This document shows, in pieces, positions 18,990-27,464 of a DNA stretch of 64,000 nt (positions are counted from its first letter, which is position 1; every line of letters begins with the position of its first letter). Location of the stretch: positions 1 through 64,000 of the forward strand of contig SVEB01000090.1 in assembly GCA_015057635.1 (NCBI GenBank), read 5' to 3'. The DNA is from Lachnospiraceae bacterium. Its GTDB lineage: Bacteria > Bacillota > Clostridia > Lachnospirales > Lachnospiraceae. The position numbers were made by a program, and so were the translations under genes. The notes below the pieces were generated by a model. That model searched no databases, was not told where the DNA came from, and saw only the letters and a list, made by a program, of their open reading frames with translations.

Positions 18990-19925
18990 ATGGATGAAAA
19001 GTGGATTAGTATATGCTGTATAACTTATAATCAAGAGAAGTATATTATAGATGCGATAGAAAGCTTTTTAAGACAAACAATCATTGGGCACTGTGAGATT
19101 TTAATACATGATGATGCTTCGCAAGATAATACGGTAAATATTATCAAAAGCTATGTAGAGAAGTATCCTAACTTAATAAAATTTTATGGGGAATCAAAGA
19201 ATCAGTACCAGCAAGGAAAGCAGCCAATGCAAAAGTTATTTGAACAAGCAAAGGGCAAGTACATTGCATTATGTGAAGGGGACGATTATTGGATAGATCC
19301 TTATAAACTCGAAAAACAGTTTGATTTTATGGAAATACATAAGCAATATTCAATGTGTTTTCATGCATCAAAAATCTATAATCAAAAAATAAAACAATTT
19401 TTAAAAAGTCAACATGCATATCCTAATGATTGTAAGTCAAATATTAAGGATATAATTATAAAAGATGGGGGATTCGTTCCAACGGCTTCCATCTTTTGCA
19501 GAACAGACATAGTAAAAAGGATACCAAAGTTCTACTATAACTATACCATTGGGGACTATTCATTACAGGTTATTTTAGCTGCAAATGGAGAAGTATACTA
19601 TATGGATGAAGAAATGTCAGTATATAGACGCTATACGGAGAATTCACTGGTATGTGAATTTTATTCAAATAAGAAAAATGAGATTATGATGTATAGAAGT
19701 ATGAGTAATATGCTTCATGATTTTTCTGAATACTCAAATGGAAAATATGATAAGATTGTAGAGTATAAAAGAGATTATTATGAATATAAAATATTAGAAA
19801 CAAAGAATCAATTATTTAAGATATTAATGTCACCATATAGAAAATTTTTGTTTAAGCAACCTATAAAACAGATGATTAAAACAATATTAAAATGCATATT
19901 TTCATATTGTCATATTTCATTATGA
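18990..19925 (+). CDS. GT2-family glycosyltransferase
   Basis: 311-residue GT-A enzyme: WISICCITYNQEKYIIDAIE at the N-terminus, HDDASQDNT, and the metal site GDDYW near residue 96 in ALCEGDDYWID. This is the intact relative of the pseudogene at 12263-12545. The start is unusual: AAGGGAGAG is better spaced for an ATG at 18977 that opens a seven-codon frame (stop 18995-18997) overlapping this start, so translation may be coupled or the annotated 5' end may be off by a frameshift. It follows manC-gmd-fcl and has low GC, like locus A. Confidence 0.86.
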   Translation: MDEKWISICCITYNQEKYIIDAIESFLRQTIIGHCEILIHDDASQDNTVNIIKSYVEKYPNLIKFYGESKNQYQQGKQPMQKLFEQAKGKYIALCEGDDYWIDPYKLEKQFDFMEIHKQYSMCFHASKIYNQKIKQFLKSQHAYPNDCKSNIKDIIIKDGGFVPTASIFCRTDIVKRIPKFYYNYTIGDYSLQVILAANGEVYYMDEEMSVYRRYTENSLVCEFYSNKKNEIMMYRSMSNMLHDFSEYSNGKYDKIVEYKRDYYEYKILETKNQLFKILMSPYRKFLFKQPIKQMIKTILKCIFSYCHISL

Positions 19926-19928
19926 CAT

Positions 19929-19979
19929 TACTAAAAAAGACTGTTACATCACAATGGATGCAGCAGTCTCTTTTTATAC
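19929..19979. terminator. Bidirectional terminator between GT2 and rfbC
   Basis: AAAAAGACTGTTACAT pairs with ATGCAGCAGTCTCTTTTT (one mismatch and a G-U), with T-runs on both sides. It lies between convergent genes. Confidence 0.7.
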
Positions 19980-19985
19980 TTTTAA

Positions 19986-20588
19986 TTAGAACTTGAATGT
20001 ATCCTTAAGTCCAGCCCATAACTGGTCTTTCTCGCTTAATTTAAGCTTTGTTCCGTCTTTTAATTCATAGCCTTCACCGGAAGCGTTTCCTTTGTATTCT
20101 CCGACAAGTTCAGGCCATTCAATGCCGATTTCAGGATCATTCCATGCAAGTCCGCCTTCATCCCCTGGATGATAGAAGTCGGTGCATTTATAGCAGAATT
20201 CCGCGATATCGCTTAATACTAAGAAGCCATGAGCGAAGCCTTCCGGAATGTAGAACTGCTTTTTGTTTTCTTCGGTTAATTCCACACCGAACCACTTACC
20301 GTATGTCTTGGAATCGCTTCTTAAGTCTACCGCAACATCAAATACGCTTCCTTTTACGACACGAACTAACTTGCCCTGTGGGAATTCTTTCTGAAAATGA
20401 AGTCCTCTTAGAACGCCTTTTACGGAGCAGGACTGGTTATCCTGAACGAACTTCATGTTAAGTCCGGCTTCTTCCATATCCTTCTGATTATAGGTTTCCA
20501 TGAAATATCCTCTGGAATCTCCGTGTACGGCTGGTTCAATTACATACAGTCCTTCGATTGGACATGTGGTTACTTTGATCTGTCCCAT
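19986..20588 (-). CDS. rfbC: dTDP-4-dehydrorhamnose 3,5-epimerase
   Basis: 200-residue cupin enzyme, third step of dTDP-L-rhamnose synthesis. Signature DSRGYFMETYNQKD with the conserved R, GVLRGLHFQ with the catalytic His, VKGSVFDVAVDLR, and YIPEGFAHGFLVLSD. Last gene of the minus-strand operon rfbA-rfbB-rfbD-rfbC, reading from 23580 down to 19986. Confidence 0.95.
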   Translation of the reverse strand: MGQIKVTTCPIEGLYVIEPAVHGDSRGYFMETYNQKDMEEAGLNMKFVQDNQSCSVKGVLRGLHFQKEFPQGKLVRVVKGSVFDVAVDLRSDSKTYGKWFGVELTEENKKQFYIPEGFAHGFLVLSDIAEFCYKCTDFYHPGDEGGLAWNDPEIGIEWPELVGEYKGNASGEGYELKDGTKLKLSEKDQLWAGLKDTFKF

Positions 20589-20648
20589 GCTTATTCACCC
20601 CTTTTTATTTGTGTGACCTTTTATATGATTCAAAAAATGATGTATTTT

Positions 20649-21524
20649 CTAGAATTCGATTTCTTTTAAATAGCGTTTTACGGCATCCTGCCAGCTAGGA
20701 AGTCTTTCAAAACCATTTTCACTGAGCTTTTCTTTGCTCATGCGGCTGTTTGAAGGGCGTTTTGCCTTCGCTGGATAATGATCTGCTGTTACCGGTTCTA
20801 CCGTAAGGTGTTCGGAATCATACTCGCTTCTTCCCATTGCTGCTGCCTGTTTGAAGATCTCACATGCGAATTCATACCAGGAGCAGATTCCTTCGTTGGT
20901 AGCATGATAGCGGCCGTATTTGTCGCTTTCGATCATATCGACTAAAAGTCTTGCTAAGTCAAATGTATAAGTCGGGCTTCCAATCTGATCGCATACGACA
21001 GTCAGTTTGTCATGATTCTTGCCAAGGTTCAGCATTGTTTTAATGAAGTTCTTTCCATTCACGCCGAATACCCATGCGATACGTACAATGAAGTACTTAT
21101 CTAACAGTTTTTCAATCGCAAGCTCGCCTTCGTATTTTGTCTGTCCGTATACATTTAACGGCTCTCTGTTTAAGTCATCCGGCTCCCAGAAGTTCGTGCC
21201 TTCTCCATTGAATACATAATCGGTGCTGATATACATCATCTTGATATCAAGTTCCTTGCACACCTTTGCGATATATTCGGTACCGGTAGCGTTGACAAGA
21301 CGTACTTTGTCAATGCAGTCTTCAGCTGCATCCACAGCGGTCCATGCTGCACAGTGGATCACGGCATCCGGATTTGCTTCTTTGATCACGCGTTCTACGC
21401 AAAGTTCATCTGTGATATCCATCTGTTCGATATCCACACCAACTGCCTCATGATTTCTCTTTGTCAGCTCATTTACAACATCATGTCCGAGCTGTCCTTT
21501 TACGCCGGTCACTAAAACTTTCAT
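20649..21524 (-). CDS. rfbD: dTDP-4-dehydrorhamnose reductase
   Basis: 291-residue short-chain dehydrogenase, the last step to dTDP-L-rhamnose. N-terminal GVKGQLGHDV, ISTDYVFNGEG, and the Y-x3-K pair in NVYGQTKYEGE; TYTFDLARLLVDMIES is typical. Second-last gene of the operon, 60 bases before rfbC and 86 bases after rfbB. Confidence 0.95.
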   Translation of the reverse strand: MKVLVTGVKGQLGHDVVNELTKRNHEAVGVDIEQMDITDELCVERVIKEANPDAVIHCAAWTAVDAAEDCIDKVRLVNATGTEYIAKVCKELDIKMMYISTDYVFNGEGTNFWEPDDLNREPLNVYGQTKYEGELAIEKLLDKYFIVRIAWVFGVNGKNFIKTMLNLGKNHDKLTVVCDQIGSPTYTFDLARLLVDMIESDKYGRYHATNEGICSWYEFACEIFKQAAAMGRSEYDSEHLTVEPVTADHYPAKAKRPSNSRMSKEKLSENGFERLPSWQDAVKRYLKEIEF

Positions 21525-21610
21525 CTTAAGACTCCCTCCAATAAAAACTTTGATATTGCGAATCCGCCAGCCTTTCTAGACTGACGGACTTCACAGGTTA
21601 TGGCAACTGA

Positions 21611-22630
21611 TTAGCGATTGCCGTACATTTTTTCATAGTAGTTCTGGTATTCACCGGAAATGATCGTTTCCCACCATTCCTTGTTATCTAAGTACCATTT
21701 GATTGTTTTCTTGATGCCATCTGCAAACTTTGTTTCTGGAAGCCAGCCAAGTTCGTTGTGGATCTTAGTAGGATCGATTGCATAACGCATATCGTGTCCT
21801 TTACGGTCAGCCACATAAGTGATTAAGCTTTCTGGCTTGCCAAGTTCCTTACAGATGATCTTTACGATATCGATGTTTGTCATTTCGTTGTGACCACCGA
21901 TATTGTATACTTCACCGACACGTCCGTTATGGATGATTAAGTCGATTGCCTTGCAGTGATCTTCAACATATAACCAGTCACGCACGTTTTCGCCTTTTCC
22001 GTAAACAGGAAGTGGCTTGTCATTTAATGCATTTGCGATCATAAGAGGAATTAACTTTTCTGGGAAATGGTATGGTCCGTAGTTGTTAGAGCAACGGCTG
22101 ATCGTAACAGGAAGACCATAAGTACGGTGGTAAGCAAGCACTAATAAGTCAGCGCCGGCTTTAGAAGAGCTGTATGGGCTGCTTGTGTGGATCGGAGTCT
22201 CTTCTGTGAAGAATAAGTCCGGTCTGTCAAGTGGAAGGTCACCGTATACTTCATCGGTAGATACCTGATGGTAACGCTTGATTCCGTATTTTCTGCATGC
22301 ATCCATTAATACAGCAGTACCTTTGATATTAGTATCTAAGAATACTTCCGGATTCTCGATGGAACGGTCAACATGGCTTTCTGCTGCGAAGTTCACAACC
22401 ATATCAGGATGTTCTTCTTCGAATAATTTATATACGGCATCTCTATCTGTGATGCTTTCCTTTACGAAACGGAAATTCTTATTATCCATTACCGGTGCTA
22501 ACGTTGATAGATTACCTGCATAAGTAAGGCAGTCTAAACAAACGATACGGTAATCTGGATATTTGTCTAACATATGAAAAATGAAATTGCTTCCGATAAA
22601 TCCGGCACCGCCGGTTACAATAATAGTCAT
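21611..22630 (-). CDS. rfbB: dTDP-glucose 4,6-dehydratase
   Basis: 339-residue dehydratase of the rhamnose route. GGAGFIGSNFIFHMLD at the N-terminus, AAESHVDRSIENP, VSTDEVYGDL with the catalytic Thr-Asp-Glu, and YSSSKAGADLLV with the Tyr and Lys. Its product dTDP-4-keto-6-deoxyglucose feeds RfbC. Confidence 0.96.
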   Translation of the reverse strand: MTIIVTGGAGFIGSNFIFHMLDKYPDYRIVCLDCLTYAGNLSTLAPVMDNKNFRFVKESITDRDAVYKLFEEEHPDMVVNFAAESHVDRSIENPEVFLDTNIKGTAVLMDACRKYGIKRYHQVSTDEVYGDLPLDRPDLFFTEETPIHTSSPYSSSKAGADLLVLAYHRTYGLPVTISRCSNNYGPYHFPEKLIPLMIANALNDKPLPVYGKGENVRDWLYVEDHCKAIDLIIHNGRVGEVYNIGGHNEMTNIDIVKIICKELGKPESLITYVADRKGHDMRYAIDPTKIHNELGWLPETKFADGIKKTIKWYLDNKEWWETIISGEYQNYYEKMYGNR

Positions 22631-22680
22631 AATGGCATTCTCCTATTTCCTTCTATTTATTATTTACCCATACGTACTGC

Positions 22681-23580
22681 CTAGCGCTGCAGCACATCCA
22701 GATACTTTCCATCTAATACATCTTTTAAATACTGACCATACTGGTTCTTCTTCAATACTTCATAGATGCGTAACACATCGTCTTCAGTGATCCAGCCGTT
22801 TAAGTATGCGATTTCTTCTAAGCATGCGATCTTACGGTGCTGATGAGTCTCTACTGTCTTCACGAAGTTTGTTGCGTCTACTAAACTTTCATGTGTTCCG
22901 GTATCTAACCATGTAAAGCCCTGGCCTAATAATTCTACGTTTAAGTCCCCATTTTCTAAGTAGATGCGGTTTAGGTCAGTGATCTCCAATTCACCTCTTG
23001 CGCTTGGCTTTAAGTTCTTTGCATATTCCACAACACGGTTGTCGTAGAAATAAAGACCGGTTACGCAGTAGTTGCTCTTTGGTTTCTCAGGTTTTTCTTC
23101 AATGGAGACAGCCTTGCCTTCTGCATTGAATTCCACGATGCCGAAACGTTCCGGATCATCTACATAATAGCCGAATACCGTAGCGCCTTTTCCGTTTTCC
23201 GCATTCTCTACCGCTTCCTTAAGGCGCGCATTTAAACCGTGTCCTGCAAAGATATTGTCACCAAGAACCATCGCTACGGAGTCATTTCCAATGAACTCTT
23301 CCCCAATGATGAATGCCTGCGCTAATCCGTCTGGGCTTGGCTGTACGGCATAGGATAACTTCACGCCGAACTGATGGCCGTCACCAAGAAGTTCCTTGAA
23401 ACGTGGTGTATCCTGTGGTGTGGAAATGATCAGGATATCACGGATGCCAGCATTCATTAAAACAGACATCGGATAGTAGATCATTGGCTTGTCGTAAATC
23501 GGTAACAGCTGTTTGGAGGTTACCATGGTAAGCGGGTAAAGACGTGTGCCGGAACCGCCGGCTAAGATAATACCTTTCAT
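22681..23580 (-). CDS. rfbA: Glucose-1-phosphate thymidylyltransferase
   Basis: 299-residue nucleotidyltransferase making dTDP-glucose, the first step to dTDP-rhamnose. [19 protein letters not shown] near residue 8, [21 protein letters not shown] and [12 protein letters not shown] are all conserved. First gene of the operon; AAAGGAG ribosome site. Promoter and a MerR-style operator lie just upstream (23626-23656). Confidence 0.96.
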   Translation of the reverse strand: MKGIILAGGSGTRLYPLTMVTSKQLLPIYDKPMIYYPMSVLMNAGIRDILIISTPQDTPRFKELLGDGHQFGVKLSYAVQPSPDGLAQAFIIGEEFIGNDSVAMVLGDNIFAGHGLNARLKEAVENAENGKGATVFGYYVDDPERFGIVEFNAEGKAVSIEEKPEKPKSNYCVTGLYFYDNRVVEYAKNLKPSARGELEITDLNRIYLENGDLNVELLGQGFTWLDTGTHESLVDATNFVKTVETHQHRKIACLEEIAYLNGWITEDDVLRIYEVLKKNQYGQYLKDVLDGKYLDVLQR

Positions 23581-23598
23581 TTTTTTCTCCTTTATTCC

Positions 23599-23628
23599 AA
23601 TAACATTATTTTTTGATTTAATGTTATT
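23599..23628 (-). repeat. Dyad in the rfbA leader
   Basis: AATAACATT (23599-23607) and AATGTTATT (23620-23628) form a 9-bp inverted repeat with a 12-base gap, just downstream of the proposed rfbA -10. It would form a hairpin at the 5' end of the mRNA or serve as a second binding site. Confidence 0.45.
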
Positions 23629-23656
23629 ATAAAAGGTGACGTTACGTCACCTGCAA
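23626..23656 (-). promoter_or_regulatory. rfbA promoter with MerR-style operator in a 19-bp spacer
   Basis: On the minus strand TTGCAG (-35, 23656-23651) and TATAAT (-10, 23631-23626) are 19 bases apart, too far for good unaided RNA polymerase use. The spacer is almost filled by the dyad AGGTGACGTAACGTCACCT (23634-23652; 9-bp arms around one base). A dyad inside a 19-20 bp spacer is the hallmark of MerR-family targets, and a MerR-type gene lies directly upstream. The same dyad could also act as a weak terminator for that gene. Confidence 0.6.
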
Positions 23657-23664
23657 GCACTTTT

Positions 23665-24858
23665 TTATGAAATTTGATTTTTTTTACAAATAAAGGTGCC
23701 GGCTTCTTTGGTGATGGAGAATCCTTGCTTTGTTTTTCTCTCCACGAAAGAACGGAATTCCTTATATCGGTCCAGAATATAATGATTCTGGTTGCCATGA
23801 CAGGAGAGGATATATTCGATAAGAGGCTCCGCATCAATGACTGTGAGTGCATCATCATACAGTACGGTTTTAATGTCCTTAAACTTCGTATGAAGGAGAG
23901 CGTATCCATTTTCTAATCCAAAGCGTTCATAAAGCTTTTCAGCTGAGAGGGTGATCCGTTCATCGAATTCTGTGACAAGCAGACTGATCTCTTTCATATG
24001 GTTGGTACCATAGGTACTGCACATGAATCTTCCGTTTGGCTTTAGGACACGATAAGCCTCCTTACATGCTTTTTCAATATCCTGACAATAAAACAGAACA
24101 TGATTTGCAATCACCAGATCGAAACTATTATCGGCAAACGGGAGCTTATGACAGTCGCATACTTCAAAGGAAAAGCGAGAGTCTTCAGAACCGAGTGTTC
24201 TTCTTACATCACGAATCATGCCTTCGGAGATATCAGAAAGTACAATATCCGTATTTTTAGGGATTTTCGAAAGATTTTCTACCCATAAGGCCCCATTTCC
24301 ACAGCCGACCTCTAAGATAGACATACCCTCTTTCACATCACATTGTTCATAGATCCATGGAAACCATCCCTGTTTGTTTTTGGCGTACAGATGATGCAGA
24401 TTGATACGGGCTGAGATATTAGAGGAATTCTGATACTGAATAGACAGGCTTTGCTCCATGTTTGTAAGGTGAATTAGATTAAGCATTTGACTCCAGTTAA
24501 TATTATGATCCTTTTCTATAGCAATTGATGTATCCTGAATGGCTTTTTCAACTAACTGTAACTGCTCAATCTTATCCTGTACTAACTTAAGTTGCAGATT
24601 CAGAGAGTTTTTCATAAATCGGTAGTCGGTATCATTGATGGTCATGCTTCGGATATCTTCTAAAGAAAAACCAAGATATTTTAACAGTAGAATTTGTTGA
24701 AGTCGTGCAAAATCGGCATCAGAATAGAACCTGGCTCCTGATTCATTTACATAGGAAGGTTTTAATATATTCTGTTTATCATAAAAGCGGATGGTACGTA
24801 TGGACACATGAGCCATACGCGCAAACTCACCCGATGTGTAATAGCCTGGAATTTTCAT
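23665..24858 (-). CDS. MerR-family regulator fused to a SAM-dependent methyltransferase
   Basis: About 397 residues. Residues 1-70 are a MerR winged helix (YYTSGEFARMAHVSIRTIRF, then GARFYSDADFARLQQIL). A helical/coiled-coil segment follows (about 80-125). From about 165 onward is a class I methyltransferase: motif I ILEVGCGNGALW, motif II IVLSDIS, and FADNSFDLVIANHVLFY. The methyltransferase takes the place of the usual effector domain, so SAM or its substrate may be the signal. It could equally be an enzyme tethered to a DNA-binding domain. The ATG at 24858 fits AAGGAAGGTG better than the TTG nine bases upstream. A MerR-like site lies just after it, before rfbA. Confidence 0.85.
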   Translation of the reverse strand: MKIPGYYTSGEFARMAHVSIRTIRFYDKQNILKPSYVNESGARFYSDADFARLQQILLLKYLGFSLEDIRSMTINDTDYRFMKNSLNLQLKLVQDKIEQLQLVEKAIQDTSIAIEKDHNINWSQMLNLIHLTNMEQSLSIQYQNSSNISARINLHHLYAKNKQGWFPWIYEQCDVKEGMSILEVGCGNGALWVENLSKIPKNTDIVLSDISEGMIRDVRRTLGSEDSRFSFEVCDCHKLPFADNSFDLVIANHVLFYCQDIEKACKEAYRVLKPNGRFMCSTYGTNHMKEISLLVTEFDERITLSAEKLYERFGLENGYALLHTKFKDIKTVLYDDALTVIDAEPLIEYILSCHGNQNHYILDRYKEFRSFVERKTKQGFSITKEAGTFICKKNQIS

Positions 24859-25059
24859 ATTGTTCAATCACCTTCCTTTTTTGCTTTTATTATAATGGGA
24901 AACAAAACGGAAGACAATGGATGAGGAAAATTTGTTATATGGAAAAGGGCGAATAAAAGAAATAAGGAAAAAGTTGTAATTTTTTATTTGGAGGGATATA
25001 ATAAAAAAGTTATAGGAATCAAAATGCAGGCTAGGATAAGAGTAGAAAGAGGAGAAGGA

Positions 25060-25590
25060 ATGTGGAGTTATATATATAATGACCTATATATGTCATTTCG
25101 TTATTTACCATTAGGAATACTTGCAGCAGTAGCAGTTATCCTTTTAGAATATACATATAAGAAGATGAGACATAAGCCGATAAGATGGGATAAGATGTCA
25201 TACATATCCTTGTTTGTTGTATATGTGATAGCAATTGTTCAAATTGCTTATTTTTCAAGAGAACCAGGATCCAGAAGTTCTATTGATTTAGGGTTATTGG
25301 ATACATGGGGCCAGGATCCAATGTCCAGGTCATTTGTAATTGAGAATGTGATTATGTTCATTCCATTTGGTATGTTAGTGCCGGCAGTATGGGATAAGAT
25401 GCGCGCTTTTCATCGCTGTCTTTTAGCGGCATTTATCAGTACAGTAGCAATTGAGACGATGCAGTTGATCACTCAGAGAGGCTACTGTCAGTTAGACGAT
25501 GTAGTAATGAATACCCTTGGCGGAGCAATCGGATATGGGATCTTTTATTTGTTTCATAAGGTTGCAAAATATATGCATAATAATTTCTGA
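25060..25590 (+). CDS. VanZ-like membrane protein
   Basis: About 177 residues from the ATG at 25060, which has AGGAGAAGG upstream; longer frames back to 24988 lack such a site. Four or five membrane spans. The VanZ-type core is YFSREPGSRSSIDLGLLDTW, VIMFIPFGMLVPAVWDK, and then TMQLITQRGYCQLDDVVMNT with the E/Q-D-D motif. VanZ gives low-level teicoplanin resistance in enterococci, but most chromosomal homologues have no known function. Monocistronic, followed by a tRNA gene. Confidence 0.85.
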   Translation: MWSYIYNDLYMSFRYLPLGILAAVAVILLEYTYKKMRHKPIRWDKMSYISLFVVYVIAIVQIAYFSREPGSRSSIDLGLLDTWGQDPMSRSFVIENVIMFIPFGMLVPAVWDKMRAFHRCLLAAFISTVAIETMQLITQRGYCQLDDVVMNTLGGAIGYGIFYLFHKVAKYMHNNF

Positions 25591-25609
25591 CAAATTTTAC
25601 AAATATTTA

Positions 25610-25638
25610 TTTACAAAAAATACAAATATTGGTATAAT
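25610..25638 (+). promoter_or_regulatory. Promoter of tRNA-Gly
   Basis: TTTACA (25610-25615), exactly 17 bases, TATAAT (25633-25638), 14 bases before the mature tRNA 5' end. Confidence 0.7.
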
Positions 25639-25652
25639 AAATCTTGTCAGAT

Positions 25653-25723
25653 GCGGATATAGTTCAATGGCAGAATGTGAGCTTCCCAAGCTTAATATGC
25701 GGGTTCGATTCCCGTTATCCGCT
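25653..25723 (+). tRNA. tRNA-Gly (anticodon CCC)
   Basis: 71-base cloverleaf. Acceptor GCGGATA with TATCCGC; D-arm GTTC/GAAT; anticodon stem TGAGC/GCTTA with the seven-base loop TTCCCAA, so the anticodon is CCC (reads GGG); T-arm GCGGG/CCCGT with loop TTCGATT. Discriminator base T; no encoded CCA. Single gene with its own promoter and terminator. Confidence 0.93.
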
Positions 25724-25730
25724 TTCCATG

Positions 25731-25763
25731 AAAAGCTGCTGTATAAAGTACAGTAGCTTTTTT
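25731..25763 (+). terminator. Terminator of tRNA-Gly
   Basis: AAAAGCTGCTGTA, short loop, TACAGTAGCTTTTTT: an 11-12 bp stem with one G-U, then six T. Confidence 0.85.
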
Positions 25764-25866
25764 CATATCCAAAAGAATTCAGGAGTCAGGTCTCATTGAC
25801 GAACCCTTTCATCTCGCTTAAAATAGCCATAAGAATGAGTACAAAAGTTAAGGAGCACTACGAAAA

Positions 25867-26883
25867 ATGGCAACAATATCATTATGTATGATTGTAAAGA
25901 ATGAATCCAAGGTACTGGCACGGTGTCTGAATTCGTTTCAAGAACTGGTAGATGAGATTATTATTGTAGATACAGGATCAAGTGATAATACAAAGGAGAT
26001 TGCATATCGTTATACCAATCAGGTTTATGATTTCGAATGGATCGATGACTTTTCTGCTGCAAGGAACTTTTCCTTTTCCAAGGCGACAAAGGATTATATC
26101 TATGTAGCAGATGCGGATGAGTTTATTGATGAAGAGAATCAGAAGAGATTCATGCTTGTAAAACAGGCATTGCTACCGGAAGTGGAGATTGTGCAGATGT
26201 ATTATACGAACCAGCTTGCGTTCAATACCACTTATAATTTTGACAAAGAGTATCGTCCAAAGCTTTATAAGCGGCTACGTGAGTTTTGCTGGAGGGAGCC
26301 AATCCATGAGGCAGTGCAGTTAGAACCAGTCATTTATGATAGCGATATCGAGATTATACATATGCCGGAGAGCAATCATGCCGGACGAGATTTTGCGGTA
26401 TTTTTAAAGATTTTAAAAAGTGGAAATGGACTCTCTGAGCGATTAATTGAGATGTACGCAAGAGAGCTGTTTATTGCTGGCGCAAAACAAGATTTCATAG
26501 AAGCATATCCATTTTTTAAGGAGTTTTCAGAAATGCCCCTTTCCTTAGAAAAGTTAAAGATTGTTCAGTGTGTGATTGTCCGGGCAGCAAGAGAGCTTAA
26601 TGACTTGGGCGCATTCTTTAAGGAAGCCCTTAAAAATGTAGCGTTAGATCAGCCTTCTGCTGAGGTATGTTTTGAATTGGGAGAACATTATGTGGCAGCA
26701 GGGGATGACAAGGAGGCGACAATCTGGTATTACAATGCAGCCTATGAGACAAGTCCGGAGCTGAATATTCATTATGGCGGGGATTATCCGCGTGAGAAGC
26801 TGGCTCAGTGTTATAGAAGGTTAGGAGCAATGGAAGAGGCAGAAAAGTATGAGAATGCCGCAAGAGAGTGGAAGGCAGAATAA
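25867..26883 (+). CDS. GT2 glycosyltransferase with TPR-like C-terminal region
   Basis: 338 residues. N-terminal GT-A domain of the WaaE/SunS-like branch: SLCMIVKNESKVLARCLNSF, IIVDTGSSDNT, and the metal site VADADEFID near residue 80. The C-terminal 130 residues are helical with TPR-like pairs (VCFELGEHYVAAGDDKEATI, LAQCYRRLGAMEEAEKYE). Related enzymes glycosylate peptides or surface glycans; the target is not known. 14 bases before the lspA-like gene, so co-transcribed. Confidence 0.86.
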   Translation: MATISLCMIVKNESKVLARCLNSFQELVDEIIIVDTGSSDNTKEIAYRYTNQVYDFEWIDDFSAARNFSFSKATKDYIYVADADEFIDEENQKRFMLVKQALLPEVEIVQMYYTNQLAFNTTYNFDKEYRPKLYKRLREFCWREPIHEAVQLEPVIYDSDIEIIHMPESNHAGRDFAVFLKILKSGNGLSERLIEMYARELFIAGAKQDFIEAYPFFKEFSEMPLSLEKLKIVQCVIVRAARELNDLGAFFKEALKNVALDQPSAEVCFELGEHYVAAGDDKEATIWYYNAAYETSPELNIHYGGDYPREKLAQCYRRLGAMEEAEKYENAAREWKAE

Positions 26884-26897
26884 GAGGAGGATGAAAA

Positions 26898-27341
26898 ATG
26901 GCAGCATTATTGGTGATTTTATTGATCTTTGTCTCCGATCTATGCATTAAGGATTATATTGAGAAGCATAAAGAGCTTGAGAAGGATGAAGAGATTCTAG
27001 ATGGCAAGATTATTATTACGAAGTATCATAATAAAGGAGCATTCTTAAATGCGATGGAGAAAAACAGAAAGCTGTTGCTTACCGTATCCGGGATCTTCTT
27101 TGGCCTTGTGGTGTTAGTTCTTGCATTTTTGATCCCTCAGAAGAGAAAGGGACTTTTAACATTTGTAGTGGCACTGATTGCCGGTGGTGCGTCCAGTAAT
27201 ATGTATGATCGAATAAGGAGAGGGTATGTAGTGGATTACTTCAGCTTCTCTTTTTTAAAGAAAGTAGTATTTAATATTTCTGATATTTTTATTTTTATTG
27301 GAAGCATCATTGCTTCTGTTTATGCAATTATGAAGAGTTAA
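26898..27341 (+). CDS. lspA: Lipoprotein signal peptidase II-like protein
   Basis: 147 residues, slightly short for LspA (about 150-165). Four spans. The family boxes are present in order: an early Asp in LIFVSDLCIKDYI, HNKGAFLN (equivalent to the N-x-GAAF box), GGASSNMYDRIRRGYVVDYF, and FNISDIFIFIG. The two catalytic Asp residues (in VVD and ISD) are kept. LspA cleaves prolipoprotein signal peptides after lipidation. Its pairing with a GT2 gene rather than rluD/ileS is unusual, so it may be a second, specialised copy. Confidence 0.82.
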   Translation: MAALLVILLIFVSDLCIKDYIEKHKELEKDEEILDGKIIITKYHNKGAFLNAMEKNRKLLLTVSGIFFGLVVLVLAFLIPQKRKGLLTFVVALIAGGASSNMYDRIRRGYVVDYFSFSFLKKVVFNISDIFIFIGSIIASVYAIMKS

Positions 27342-27389
27342 GCATAAGCGGGAGTCATTAGAGAACGAGTGAAGGCTAATAACAGAGAG

Positions 27390-27418
27390 TTGACAAAAAT
27401 AACCAAATAATGTAAGTT
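27390..27418 (+). promoter_or_regulatory. Putative promoter of flippase gene
   Basis: TTGACA (27390-27395), 17 bases, TAAGTT (27413-27418) within AATAATGTAAGTT. A similar arrangement precedes locus B (33177-33205). Confidence 0.4.
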
Positions 27419-27464
27419 AAGATAGAGAAAGGGAAAAATTTACAATATCTTAGGAGATTACATT

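Noticed and set aside
20048-20461. 137-codon + strand open frame
   Set aside because: Antisense shadow of rfbC.
23592-23909. 105-codon minus-strand frame overlapping the MerR-methyltransferase 3' end
   Set aside because: Same strand, other frame, low-complexity composition; the methyltransferase reading is well supported.
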